Source: Anaerolineae bacterium (lineage in GTDB: Bacteria; Chloroflexota; Anaerolineae; J102). From it: a DNA stretch of 8,968 bases. Below are positions 1 to 6,591 of this stretch, piece by piece. The DNA is taken from NCBI GenBank assembly GCA_015493675.1, contig WGCR01000091.1:1-8968 (forward strand), given 5' to 3'. The first letter of the stretch is position 1, and each line of letters begins with the position of its first letter. A model generated the notes under the pieces. The model was not told where the DNA came from. It ran no database searches and saw nothing but the letters and a program-made list of their open reading frames with translations. The position numbers were made by a program, and so were the translations under genes.

Positions 1-1
1 G

Positions 2-1039
2 ATCAACAAGCTCAATGGCAAGCTGGCGACGCCCTACACTCCGCCCGATCTCATCGAACGCCGCGTCTATCCCGTCTTTCCGCCGGTCGCCCAGGATTGG
101 GCCAAAGAACAGGCTGAATTGGGCAAGATCGAGCTGCCTCCCACCGAGTATGATGACACCTTCGGTCCGGTTTTCTCTAATGAAGAAGTGGCCATTGCCA
201 GACCTGCGCCTTTCAGTTACACCAGGGGGCGAGTAGAGATATGGGGCAACGCCCGCAGCAGCGATTTTCGCCTCTATCAGCTTCATTTCGGTCAGGGGCT
301 GCAACCCCAGAACTGGCAGCAGATCGGGCCAGATCACTACAATCAGGTAGATAAGGGCGTGCTGGAGTATTGGGACACCACGGGCCTCAACGGCCCCTAC
401 ACCCTGCGTCTTTCTGTCGTCGAAAACAGCGGCAATGTGCGTCAGGTGGCGATTCCCCTCACAGTGGATAACACCCCGCCCACCATCCATCTCACCACGC
501 CCGAGAATGGCAAGGTGTATGTAATGGAAGATGCCGAATGGGTGAATATCAACGCCCTGGCTACCGATGACTGGTCCATGGATCGCGTGGTGTTCTATCT
601 GGATGACAGCCCTCTCATCACCACCACCGTGGCTCCCTATGGGGCTAAATGGACGATTACCATGTCGGATACAGTTCCTTCGCTGGACATGCCGCCCATC
701 GTCGCCACCGAGCCCATCACCAATCCCGATGGCACGGTGACGATGCAGGAAAAGGTGATCAGTACGGTGACCACCGATCCGCAAGACCCCAGCCGCATTA
801 TCCTCACGCTGGATAACGGCTTTGGCATTATCTACGACAGCAAGGGCTACACCGAGACGCACACCATCAAAGCCGTGGCCTACGACGCCGCCGGCAACAA
901 ATCCGAGAGCCCGCTCATCCGCATCTTCGTCATCCACAAAGAGGGTAAAGGCCCGAAGCCGCGCGGACAGGAAAGCGGCTTACTCGATCTCGATGATCCC
1001 AAGCGTGTCGCGCTTTTGCCAAAATGGGCTGGAACATGA
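2..1039 (+). CDS. C-terminal part of a probable class A penicillin-binding protein with Ig/FnIII-like extension (5' end outside window)
   Basis: The frame is open from base 2 to a TGA at 1037-1039, so 345 residues are visible and the start lies upstream. The first residues (INKLNGKLATPYTPPDLIE, then a VYPVFPP stretch) resemble the segment that follows the transpeptidase domain in penicillin-binding proteins of the PBP1A type, which polymerise and crosslink peptidoglycan outside the membrane. The rest looks like two beta-rich modules. One is at about residues 68-155 (contains NGPYTLRLSVVENSGNVRQV). The other begins at TVDNTPPTIHLTTPENG (about 153-170) and ends at TIKAVAYDAAGNKSESPL, both typical of bacterial Ig/FnIII-like repeats. 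The tail (KGPKPRGQESGLLDLDD) is polar. No catalytic motif is in the window, so the PBP assignment rests on the junction segment only. A different surface protein with Ig-like domains is the main alternative. Confidence 0.6.
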   Translation: MNKLNGKLATPYTPPDLIERRVYPVFPPVAQDWAKEQAELGKIELPPTEYDDTFGPVFSNEEVAIARPAPFSYTRGRVEIWGNARSSDFRLYQLHFGQGLQPQNWQQIGPDHYNQVDKGVLEYWDTTGLNGPYTLRLSVVENSGNVRQVAIPLTVDNTPPTIHLTTPENGKVYVMEDAEWVNINALATDDWSMDRVVFYLDDSPLITTTVAPYGAKWTITMSDTVPSLDMPPIVATEPITNPDGTVTMQEKVISTVTTDPQDPSRIILTLDNGFGIIYDSKGYTETHTIKAVAYDAAGNKSESPLIRIFVIHKEGKGPKPRGQESGLLDLDDPKRVALLPKWAGT

Positions 1040-1186
1040 ATCTTTGTAGCCTGTTACGAACTTCTCGCAAATTTCCAGGCGTTTTCATATCGCTCGCCTT
1101 TCGATTCGCCGCGGATGACGCTGAAAAACCGGATCAGCGCGGATTTTCGCAGAAAAAATCCGGAACCGGATTTGGTGAGGTGTTCC

Positions 1187-1253
1187 GACCTCCGGGAGGT
1201 GGACGAAAACCGCCTGGTCAAGCCAAAAGCTACCCGTCCACCTCCCGGAGGTC
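1187..1253. repeat. Perfect 19-bp inverted repeat with 29-nt loop
   Basis: The arm gacctccgggaggtggacg (1187-1205) is the exact reverse complement of cgtccacctcccggaggtc (1235-1253), separated by 29 nt. Each arm also contains an almost self-complementary core (acctccgggaggt), so alternative cruciform or short hairpin forms are possible. It lies between the end of the upstream gene and surE. There is no U-tract, so it is not a classical intrinsic terminator, though it could still act as a transcript end or stabiliser. The hairpin at 8003-8036 has a related sequence. Confidence 0.85.
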
Positions 1254-1391
1254 AAAAAGCAGTCACCCCCCTGAAATCCAAAAGAGCCAAAAATCCTTCT
1301 TCAATCCGAAGAATCCGCGGAAATCTGCCGTATCTGCATTATCAGCGGCGAATTTCACGGGCGGATGACGTGAAAATCCGGCTCACTGCTC

Positions 1392-1422
1392 ACTGAACAC
1401 TGACTTACTGAACACTGAACAC
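1392..1422. repeat. Degenerate short tandem repeat (actgaacactga units)
   Basis: The 12-mer actgaacactga occurs at 1392-1403 and 1407-1418, and a partial copy (actgaacac) overlaps at 1414-1422, ending 6 bp before the surE start codon. It occupies the position where a ribosome binding site would be expected, and no GGAGG-like sequence is present there. Confidence 0.7.
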
Positions 1423-1428
1423 CGCCCA

Positions 1429-2202
1429 ATGCCCCATTTTCTCATCACCAACGACGACGGCGTGAATTCTCCCGGCCTGCTGGCTTTGGCTCAGGCCCTG
1501 CGCGAGATCGGCGACGTCTCCATCCTGGCTCCGCATCGCAACTGGTCGGTGACCGGGCACAATAAAACCATGCACAAGCCGCTGCGAGTCTGGTCTGTAA
1601 CCCTGGCCGATGGCAGCGAAGCCATGACCACAGATGGCGCTCCTTCCGACTGCGTGGCCCTGGCCGCCATGGGACTGATTCAGTACCCCATCGATGTTGT
1701 GATCTCAGGCATCAACAACCGCCCCAACCTGGGCGATGACATCACCTACTCGGGGACGGTGGCTGCGGCCATGGAGGGGGCGATTCATGGCTATCCCGCC
1801 ATGGCCGTTTCCATCGATGAGGGCGAGCCTTATCACTGGCAGACAGCGGCCCGGGCCGCCGCCTATCTCGCGCAAATGCTTCTGCAAAATGGCGGCATGC
1901 CCGCGGGCGCTTTGCTCAATATCAATGTTCCCAACCTGCCCGAAGGGCAGATCAAGGGCTACGAGGTCACCCGGTTGGGACAGCGGCGTTATCACGATGA
2001 ACTGGTGATTCGCCATGATCCGGCCGGCAAACCCTACTATTGGATTGGCGGCGGGCCGCCCAGCAGCGTGCTTGAACCGGGTGCGGATGTGCATTCCCTG
2101 GCGCATGGCTTTGTCTCCGTCACGCCGCTCAGCCTGGATATGACTCACGATCGCTTCCTCGACGCCCTGCGCGGCTGGTTTTCGCAGCCCCTCAACCATT
2201 AG
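1429..2202 (+). CDS. surE: 5'/3'-nucleotidase SurE
   Basis: SurE is a cytosolic, metal-dependent phosphatase that dephosphorylates nucleoside 5'- and 3'-monophosphates. The 257-aa length is normal for the family. The N-terminal metal site is present as LITNDDG, with the Asp pair at residues 9-10. Ser40 follows in HRNWSVTGH, and Asn96 sits in VISGIN, matching the four metal ligands known for SurE. The family signature continues as NLGDDITYSGTVAAAMEG (100-117). One deviation is visible: the usual glycine two residues after SGIN is Arg98. The ATG at 1429 is chosen because the conserved LITNDDG begins at residue 5. No Shine-Dalgarno is visible. It is the first gene of the run, and the next gene starts 8 bp downstream. 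A phosphoribosyltransferase in the same run suggests a shared nucleotide-salvage role, which is inference. Confidence 0.95.
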   Translation: MPHFLITNDDGVNSPGLLALAQALREIGDVSILAPHRNWSVTGHNKTMHKPLRVWSVTLADGSEAMTTDGAPSDCVALAAMGLIQYPIDVVISGINNRPNLGDDITYSGTVAAAMEGAIHGYPAMAVSIDEGEPYHWQTAARAAAYLAQMLLQNGGMPAGALLNINVPNLPEGQIKGYEVTRLGQRRYHDELVIRHDPAGKPYYWIGGGPPSSVLEPGADVHSLAHGFVSVTPLSLDMTHDRFLDALRGWFSQPLNH

Positions 2203-2210
2203 CAATTTCC

Positions 2211-3098
2211 ATGACTTTTCGCTCCCGCTTTTCCCGAGACAGACTTTGGACCGGGCTCGCCGCCCTGGCCCTGTTCGCGGTTGCCATCCTGACAGCCATC
2301 GGCATCAGCAAGCGCTCACCAGGCCCGGGCGTAGCGATATTGGGCAGTGTGTTGTTGCTGTTGCTGGGGGCCGCGACGCTGCTGATCTTCCGACTTTGGT
2401 CCCTGCACAGTCTGGCGTATTGGGTCCAGCGCGATGCGATTCACATCCACTGGCATGGCGAAGAAGTCATCATCCCTCTGCCCGATATCCGGGATGTGCG
2501 TCCGGCGGAGGTGACATTGCGCCCGGCCTGGCATCGCTGGCCCCTGCAGTGGGTGCAGGTCGATGCCGAAAAACGCGTTTTCAGTTATGCCCTCCAGCCG
2601 CCTGCGGAGTGTCTGGCCATTGTCACCGATGAAGAGATTTATCTTGTCTCGCCCGAGCGTCCTGATGATTTTGTGGCGGCTTATGAGCAGCGGCGGGCAT
2701 TCGGGCCTGCCCGCAAACTGAAACCGGTCATCTATCTCGCCCCCTGGCGACAACACTGGCTGCTGCACGATCGACTGGCGCAGGCGCTGCTCCTGGGCGG
2801 TCTGTGGTTGGGATGGCTGGCGTTGAGTTACGTTGCCTGGCGTTATCCCCAGCTTCCGGACACCATCGCCCTGCATTTCAACACGGCGGGCGCTCCCGAT
2901 TTGCTCAGTCCCCGTCGATCCATCTTTTTGCTTCCCGGCATCTCTTTGCTGATTGGGTTTCTCAACGCAGCTATCGGCTTTGCACTTTACGAGTATCAGC
3001 GCAACCTCAGTTATCTGCTTTGGAGCCTCTCCGTCATTTTGCAGATCGTCGTCCTTTTCATTGCCGCCAATCTCATGACGCTGGCTGTGGGGGGCTGA
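2211..3098 (+). CDS. Membrane protein with PH-like central region and DUF1648-like C-terminus
   Basis: This 295-aa protein has about five predicted membrane segments: residues about 13-31, 41-62, 190-210, 237-260 and 268-291. Between the second and third lies a soluble stretch (about 70-170) with a beta-rich pattern (WVQRDAIHIHWHGEEVIIPL, then LAIVTDEEIYLVSPERPDDF) like bacterial PH-type domains. The segment RYPQLPDTIALHFNTAGAPD (211-230), just after the third helix, matches the 'LP..I..HFn..G.pD' signature of DUF1648 proteins such as the SdpI family. No enzymatic motif is visible and the function is unknown; a membrane regulator or immunity-like role would be a guess. It starts 8 bp after surE without a clear ribosome binding site and ends 6 bp before the DUF92 gene. 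Confidence 0.8.
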   Translation: MTFRSRFSRDRLWTGLAALALFAVAILTAIGISKRSPGPGVAILGSVLLLLLGAATLLIFRLWSLHSLAYWVQRDAIHIHWHGEEVIIPLPDIRDVRPAEVTLRPAWHRWPLQWVQVDAEKRVFSYALQPPAECLAIVTDEEIYLVSPERPDDFVAAYEQRRAFGPARKLKPVIYLAPWRQHWLLHDRLAQALLLGGLWLGWLALSYVAWRYPQLPDTIALHFNTAGAPDLLSPRRSIFLLPGISLLIGFLNAAIGFALYEYQRNLSYLLWSLSVILQIVVLFIAANLMTLAVGG

Positions 3099-3104
3099 AC
3101 GGCG

Positions 3105-3971
3105 ATGCCCTCCCCCGGTTCTGCGGTCATGCTGGCGGCCGGGTTTCTGTTGGCGGGCCTGGTCGGGCTGGCGGGCTGGCGCAGCAAAGCATTGACGCCC
3201 GGCGGTGCGCTGGGAGCGATGCTCATCGGCGGGCTGGTATTTGGATTCGGCGGCCTGGTTTGGGCGGCGGCGCTCATTCTCTTTTTCGTTTCCAGCAGCC
3301 TGCTTTCCCGCCTGACCAACGCCCGCAAGGCCCGCGCCATCGCGGATTTCGGAAAAGACGGCCCTCGCGATTTTACGCAAACGCTGGCCAATGGCGGCGT
3401 CGCCCTGCTGACAGCTCTGGCGGTCGGTTTTCGGGGCCATGATTCTCCATGGTATCCTTACCTGACTCTGGCTTACTTCGGCTCATTGGCGGCTGCCACG
3501 GCCGACACCTGGGCCACCGAATTGGGCACGCTCTCCGGGCAGCAACCCCGACTGATCACCAGCGGACGATTCATCCAGCCGGGCGTTTCCGGCGGCGTCA
3601 CCGTTGCGGGCCTGGCAGCCAGTCTGGCGGGCGGCGCTTTCATGGGCCTGATGATCTTTGGATTGATCCAGGCGGCATCGCTGATCACCAGCGGTCAGTG
3701 GTTTCTGCAGGACTGGTTTTTGCTGCTGGTTCTGCCATTTGCCGGTTTTATAGGCTCATTGATCGATTCATTTTTGGGCGCGACGCTGCAGCGGTTGTAT
3801 TATTGCGAACGTTGTCAAACAGCAACCGAGCACGCCGTCCATTCGTGCGGCCACCCCACCCGAATCGTCCGCGGTTTTTCCTGGATGAACAATGATGCGG
3901 TTAATTTTCTCGCCACCAGCACCGGCGCCTTGACCGCTATTCTCATATCCCTCCCCGTTTTACTTTCATGA
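3105..3971 (+). CDS. DUF92 / VTE6-like integral membrane protein
   Basis: This 288-aa polytopic membrane protein carries the DUF92 family hallmarks: AATADTWATELG (130-141), GSLIDSFLGATLQ (217-229), a Cys/His cluster (C234, C237, H243, C248, H250) and WMNNDAVN (260-267). About six or seven hydrophobic segments are visible. A plant member, VTE6, phosphorylates phytyl phosphate to phytyl diphosphate for tocopherol synthesis. Bacterial members are mostly uncharacterised, so an isoprenoid-phosphate kinase role here is inferred from family. The gene starts 6 bp after the previous one, with a G-rich stretch (3087-3094) that could serve as a weak ribosome binding site. Its TGA overlaps the next start codon (ATGA, 3968-3971), which implies translational coupling to the glycosyltransferase. 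Confidence 0.85.
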   Translation: MPSPGSAVMLAAGFLLAGLVGLAGWRSKALTPGGALGAMLIGGLVFGFGGLVWAAALILFFVSSSLLSRLTNARKARAIADFGKDGPRDFTQTLANGGVALLTALAVGFRGHDSPWYPYLTLAYFGSLAAATADTWATELGTLSGQQPRLITSGRFIQPGVSGGVTVAGLAASLAGGAFMGLMIFGLIQAASLITSGQWFLQDWFLLLVLPFAGFIGSLIDSFLGATLQRLYYCERCQTATEHAVHSCGHPTRIVRGFSWMNNDAVNFLATSTGALTAILISLPVLLS

Positions 3972-4762
3972 GTATTGACCACACCCCCTCTCCCACCTCT
4001 CAACAGCCGCTGTTGAGCATCATCATTCCCGCCTACAATGAGGAGCAGCGGCTGCCCGGCTCCATGGAGAAAATCCTTGCCTGGCGGCAGAGCGTTCCTT
4101 ATGGCGTGGAGATCATCATCGTGGAAAATGGCAGCACTGATCGCACCACCGAGGTGGCGGAAGGCTTCGCCCGCGCACACCCCGCCATCCGCGTCATCCA
4201 CAGCGACAAAGGCAAGGGCGCAGCGGTCAAGGCGGGCGTTTATGAGGGGGCTGGAGCGTATCTCTTCATCTGTGATTCCGATCTTTCCATGCCCATCGCC
4301 GAGGTGGAGAAATTTCTGCCGCCGCAACTGCAAGATTATGATGTGGCCATCGGCAGCCGCGAAGCGCCCGGCGCCCATCGCTTTGATGAACCGGGCTATC
4401 GGCACCTGATGGGACGGGTGTTCAATTTCATTGTTCGCACGTTGGCTGTGCCCGGTTTTCATGACACCCAGGCCGGGTTCAAGATGTTCAAACGGGAAAC
4501 GGCCCGCGAGATTTTCGATTATCAGACGATTACCGGTTGGACTTTTGATGTGGAAGCGCTTTACATTGCCCTCAAACGGGGCAAGAAAGTGGTGGAAGTT
4601 CCCATCAACTGGTATTTCGACGAAGACAGCCGCGTCGATCCCATGAAAGACACCTGGCGCATGTTCTGGGATGTCATTACCATTCGCATGAACGATCGTC
4701 GCGGCGTCTATGACGTGCGGCCATCCGCTCCCAACAATCACACCGAGGAAAATCATGACTGA
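3968..4762 (+). CDS. Family 2 glycosyltransferase, dolichyl-phosphate beta-glucosyltransferase (ALG5)-like
   Basis: This 264-aa GT-A fold enzyme is expected to transfer a sugar from a nucleotide-sugar to a polyprenyl phosphate at the inner face of the membrane. Seen in the sequence: LSIIIPAYNEEQRLPGS (16-32), VENGSTDRT (52-60), the KGKGAAVKAG loop (81-90), the metal/nucleotide DxD as CDSDLSMP (102-109), IGSREAPGA (128-136), DTQAGFKMF (166-174) and WTFDVEAL (191-198). These last motifs are characteristic of ALG5/DPG-synthase-like members. There is no C-terminal membrane segment, unlike ArnC- or GtrB-type enzymes. The start overlaps the DUF92 stop codon by 4 nt, and the TPR gene begins inside its 3' end. 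Sugar donor and lipid acceptor cannot be read from sequence. Confidence 0.9.
   Translation: MSIDHTPSPTSQQPLLSIIIPAYNEEQRLPGSMEKILAWRQSVPYGVEIIIVENGSTDRTTEVAEGFARAHPAIRVIHSDKGKGAAVKAGVYEGAGAYLFICDSDLSMPIAEVEKFLPPQLQDYDVAIGSREAPGAHRFDEPGYRHLMGRVFNFIVRTLAVPGFHDTQAGFKMFKRETAREIFDYQTITGWTFDVEALYIALKRGKKVVEVPINWYFDEDSRVDPMKDTWRMFWDVITIRMNDRRGVYDVRPSAPNNHTEENHD
4745..4749 (+). promoter_or_regulatory. Ribosome binding site GAGGA that fixes the TPR gene start
   Basis: GAGGA lies 5 nt upstream of the ATG at 4755. This supports 4755 over the in-frame ATG at 4710, whose extra 15 residues (MTCGHPLPTITPRKI) are not TPR-like. Confidence 0.65.
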
Positions 4763-5600
4763 CACATCTCTTTCGCAACTCAAAGCTATCGCTTCACAGG
4801 TGGAGCAGGACCCCCGGGCCGCTCGCAAGGCGCTGCGCCGCCTGGCGCCCGATTTGCCGCAAACCGCACAAGTGCAAACGGCGCTGGGCATGACTTATCT
4901 GTCGCTGGATCAGCCTCGCGATGCGATGCGGGCGTTCAAACGGGCCATCGAGCTGGACCCGAAAGACCCCGTATCCCGGTATCAGTTGGGCGTGCTGCAA
5001 TCCGATCAGGGGCTTTTGCCCCAGGCGGAGGAGAATCTGCGCGTGGCGGCGGCAGCCACGCCTGATGATCCTGATTATCTGTCGGCATTGGGATTCAATT
5101 ATTACCGTGCAGGCAAGAATGATCTGGCCGTCGAGACGCTGGAAAAGGCGCTGGCCGCGGGCGCAGAGAATGAAAATGCTTTCGTCGCCCTGGGATATCT
5201 CTATTACGAGGCGGATCGCCTGGAAGACGCCCGCGACGCCTTCGCCCGCATCCTCGATCTGGATCCCGATCGGGGCGATGTCTACAACAACATGGGCTAT
5301 ATCGACATCCTGCGAGGCGAGTTGCAGGAGGCCGAGCAGGAATTGGAGACTTGTCTGACCAAGGACGTCTCTTATCTGCGGGCCCGCTATAATCTGGCGC
5401 TGACTGCATGGCTGAAGGGAGAGCATGATCAGGCCATCGAGTTGTACAAGCAGGCCCGCCGCGATGACCGCGGCGACGCCGAACTGCAACAGCATCTGGC
5501 AGATCTGGATGAAGTCGCCCGCCATTATGATGAGGACAAGAAGCTCACCGCCCTGAAGAACAAGCTGATTGTCGCCATCAAAACCGGTCGCTGGAAGTAA
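4755..5600 (+). CDS. Tetratricopeptide repeat (TPR) protein
   Basis: The 281-aa protein is almost entirely TPR. Six units of 34-35 residues can be laid out at about 38-70, 71-104, 105-139, 140-173, 174-207 and 208-241, with characteristic stretches such as ALGMTYLSLDQPRDAMRAFKRAIELDP and ALGYLYYEADRLEDARDAF broken by DP caps. There is no signal peptide or membrane segment, so it is probably cytosolic and acts as a protein-protein scaffold; the partner is unknown. The start at 4755 overlaps the glycosyltransferase by 8 nt and has a good ribosome binding site. The stop codon shares one base with the next start (TAATG at 5598-5602). The overlaps on both sides suggest co-expression with the glycosyltransferase and the phosphoribosyltransferase. 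Confidence 0.9.
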   Translation: MTDTSLSQLKAIASQVEQDPRAARKALRRLAPDLPQTAQVQTALGMTYLSLDQPRDAMRAFKRAIELDPKDPVSRYQLGVLQSDQGLLPQAEENLRVAAAATPDDPDYLSALGFNYYRAGKNDLAVETLEKALAAGAENENAFVALGYLYYEADRLEDARDAFARILDLDPDRGDVYNNMGYIDILRGELQEAEQELETCLTKDVSYLRARYNLALTAWLKGEHDQAIELYKQARRDDRGDAELQQHLADLDEVARHYDEDKKLTALKNKLIVAIKTGRWK

Positions 5601-6112
5601 TGGGACGGAAGATGGAACGCGAAGCGCTTTCCTGGCAGGATATAGACGTTCTGGTTGATGTGCTGCTGCCTCAGATTGCAGGGCAATTCGACGCCCTGCT
5701 CATTATCACCCGCGGCGGCATTATTTTGGGCGGCATTCTGGCCGAGGCTCTGGATATTCGCGATGTGCTGATCGCTGCGGTGGAGTTTCCGGCCTCACCC
5801 GACATCAGTGAGTTGGCCTGGCCCACCTTTTTGCAATTCCCCAGCGATGTGTTGCTGCGCGGGCGGCGGGTGCTGATCGTGGATGATGTGTGGGACAGCG
5901 GACGCACCATCAACACCGTGCGGGGACGCGTCGAGGCGGCGGGCGGCGTTCCCGCCACCTGTGTGCTGCACTACAAGCCCGGTCGCTCCCGGTTTCCCGA
6001 CCGTCATCCCGATTTTTACGGGGCTATCACCGATCGCTGGATCATCTATCCCTGGGAGATCGACCGCGGGCCCGATTTTGCCCAGCTCACCCCTGATGTC
6101 TATCTTTCGTGA
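5600..6112 (+). CDS. Purine-type phosphoribosyltransferase
   Basis: The 170-aa type I phosphoribosyltransferase would convert a free base plus PRPP into a nucleoside monophosphate in the cytosol. The PRPP-binding loop is RVLIVDDVWDSGRTI (90-104), with the acidic pair D95-D96. The N-terminal RGG (38-40) within DALLIITRGGIILGG and the tail DFYGAITDRWIIYPWE (138-153) resemble hypoxanthine/xanthine-guanine phosphoribosyltransferases of the COG2236 kind, in which the aromatic tail stacks on a purine. Base specificity is not certain. The ATG at 5600 overlaps the TPR stop codon (TAATG); the in-frame ATG at 5612 is an alternative. The 3' end overlaps the minus-strand ThiS-like gene by 13 bp, so no terminator separates the two convergent genes. 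Confidence 0.85.
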   Translation: MGRKMEREALSWQDIDVLVDVLLPQIAGQFDALLIITRGGIILGGILAEALDIRDVLIAAVEFPASPDISELAWPTFLQFPSDVLLRGRRVLIVDDVWDSGRTINTVRGRVEAAGGVPATCVLHYKPGRSRFPDRHPDFYGAITDRWIIYPWEIDRGPDFAQLTPDVYLS

Positions 6113-6312
6113 TCGCCGCCGGAGATGATGGCCGCGAGTTTGAGATGATCGCCCGCCTCTAGCCGCACATCATCCTGCACAATCTCACCATTACGGATGA
6201 GTAGAAATCGCTCAGGGTCCAGATCGAGCGCTGCCAGAATCTGGCGGGCAGTCTGTCCTGGCGCCACCTCCCAGCTTTGTTTGCGCAACGTGACAAGAAC
6301 TTTTTGAGTCAT
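6100..6312 (-). CDS. ThiS/MoaD-family sulfur-carrier-like protein with a tail after Gly-Gly
   Basis: This 70-aa ubiquitin-fold protein reads MTQKVLVTLRKQSWEVAPGQ at the start, then TARQILAALDLDPERFLLIR, NGEIVQDDVRLEAGDHLKL and AAIISGGDHER. The LIRNGEIV, GDHLKL and ISGG elements are those of ThiS/MoaD-like carriers. These proteins carry sulfur as a C-terminal thiocarboxylate on Gly-Gly for thiamin, molybdopterin or tRNA thiolation. Unusually, GG (codons at 6115-6120) is followed by DHER before the stop codon, and these four codons and the stop lie in or at the edge of the overlap with the phosphoribosyltransferase gene. The ATG at 6312 is chosen because homology begins there; an in-frame ATG at 6357 would add 15 His/Arg-rich residues. 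No clear ribosome binding site is visible. No activating E1-like or thiolation enzyme is in the window, so the pathway is unknown. Confidence 0.8.
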   Translation of the reverse strand: MTQKVLVTLRKQSWEVAPGQTARQILAALDLDPERFLLIRNGEIVQDDVRLEAGDHLKLAAIISGGDHER

Positions 6313-6453
6313 GAGATGACGGGGGCGATGAGTGGCTGCATGTCGATAAGGATGCAAAAGGTGCGTCCAAAATGAGTTGAGAACCAGGCTCGCGGGCGCA
6401 GGTCCGCTTCCAGAACGAAATTCTCAATAGCCTGAATTCATTCGACCTGCATT

Positions 6454-6463
6454 CGCAATTGCG
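6454..6463. promoter_or_regulatory. Palindrome CGCAATTGCG overlapping the -35 element (candidate operator)
   Basis: This perfect 10-bp palindrome covers the first five bases of the proposed -35 hexamer. A dimeric regulator bound here could block or recruit RNA polymerase. Only the symmetry and position support this. Confidence 0.3.
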
Positions 6464-6487
6464 TTTTGGGGAAATGAAGCATACAAT
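6459..6487 (+). promoter_or_regulatory. Candidate sigma70-type promoter of the tryptophanase-like gene
   Basis: TTGCGT (6459-6464) and TACAAT (6482-6487) are separated by 17 bp. The -10 matches TATAAT at five of six positions and the -35 matches TTGACA at three of six. A transcript would start near 6494, giving a leader of about 105 nt before the ATG at 6601. Confidence 0.45.
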
Positions 6488-6500
6488 AGTCGCAAGGCTT

Positions 6501-6517
6501 CTGCAAGCTTATTGCAG
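6501..6517. promoter_or_regulatory. Inverted repeat CTGCAA-gctta-TTGCAG just after the predicted transcription start
   Basis: Two perfectly complementary 6-bp arms with a 5-bp spacer lie 14 bp downstream of the -10. It could be an operator or a small hairpin at the 5' end of the leader RNA. Confidence 0.3.
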
Positions 6518-6585
6518 CGGCATTTTTGCGCGTCCGCAATCTGTCATTTCGGAGGCGTTCATCTTCTCTCGCATCAAAATCAGAC

Positions 6586-6591
6586 AAGGAG
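6586..6591 (+). promoter_or_regulatory. Ribosome binding site AAGGAG of the tryptophanase-like gene
   Basis: AAGGAG sits 9 nt upstream of the ATG at 6601 and supports that start over the in-frame upstream ATG at 6526. The upstream start would add 25 Arg/Ser-rich residues not seen in the family. Confidence 0.7.

Larger units (their letters stand above)
1040..1428. repeat. Non-coding intergenic mosaic of short repeats
   Basis: This 389-bp gap has no convincing gene. The open frames across it translate to low-complexity, Arg/Lys/Pro-rich sequence without family resemblance. A unit of the form gcggatgacg(c)tgaaaa(a)ccgg occurs at 1111-1132 and again, slightly changed, at 1361-1381. An 'atcagcg..g.attttc'-like segment accompanies each copy. 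A near-perfect palindrome (AAATCCGG-aa-CCGGATTT) is at 1156-1173. The gap ends in the degenerate tandem repeat at 1392-1422. Similar sequences are, from general knowledge, frequent between genes of Chloroflexota; I could not search for other copies. Confidence 0.6.

Noticed and set aside
1077..1099. Weak hairpin aggcg/cgcct after the penicillin-binding-type gene, considered as a terminator
   Set aside because: It has only a 5-bp stem with a 13-nt loop and a very short T-run; this could easily be chance.
1024..1396. Two overlapping plus-strand open frames of 93 and 114 codons in the gap before surE
   Set aside because: They lie over repeats and palindromes, their translations are Arg/Lys/Pro-rich without motifs, and neither has a ribosome binding site.
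1100..1428. Possible CRISPR array because of repeated short units
   Set aside because: The repeats are unequal, irregularly spaced and too few, with no uniform spacers and no cas genes in the window.
2316..3440. Long minus-strand open frame (374 codons) opposite the DUF1648-like and DUF92 genes
   Set aside because: Its translation is Gln/Arg-rich and low in hydrophobic pattern, while both plus-strand genes have clear family motifs; it is an antisense shadow of GC-rich codons.
3815..4891. Minus-strand open frame of 358 codons opposite the glycosyltransferase
   Set aside because: It is antisense to a gene with intact glycosyltransferase motifs and itself shows no recognisable domain.
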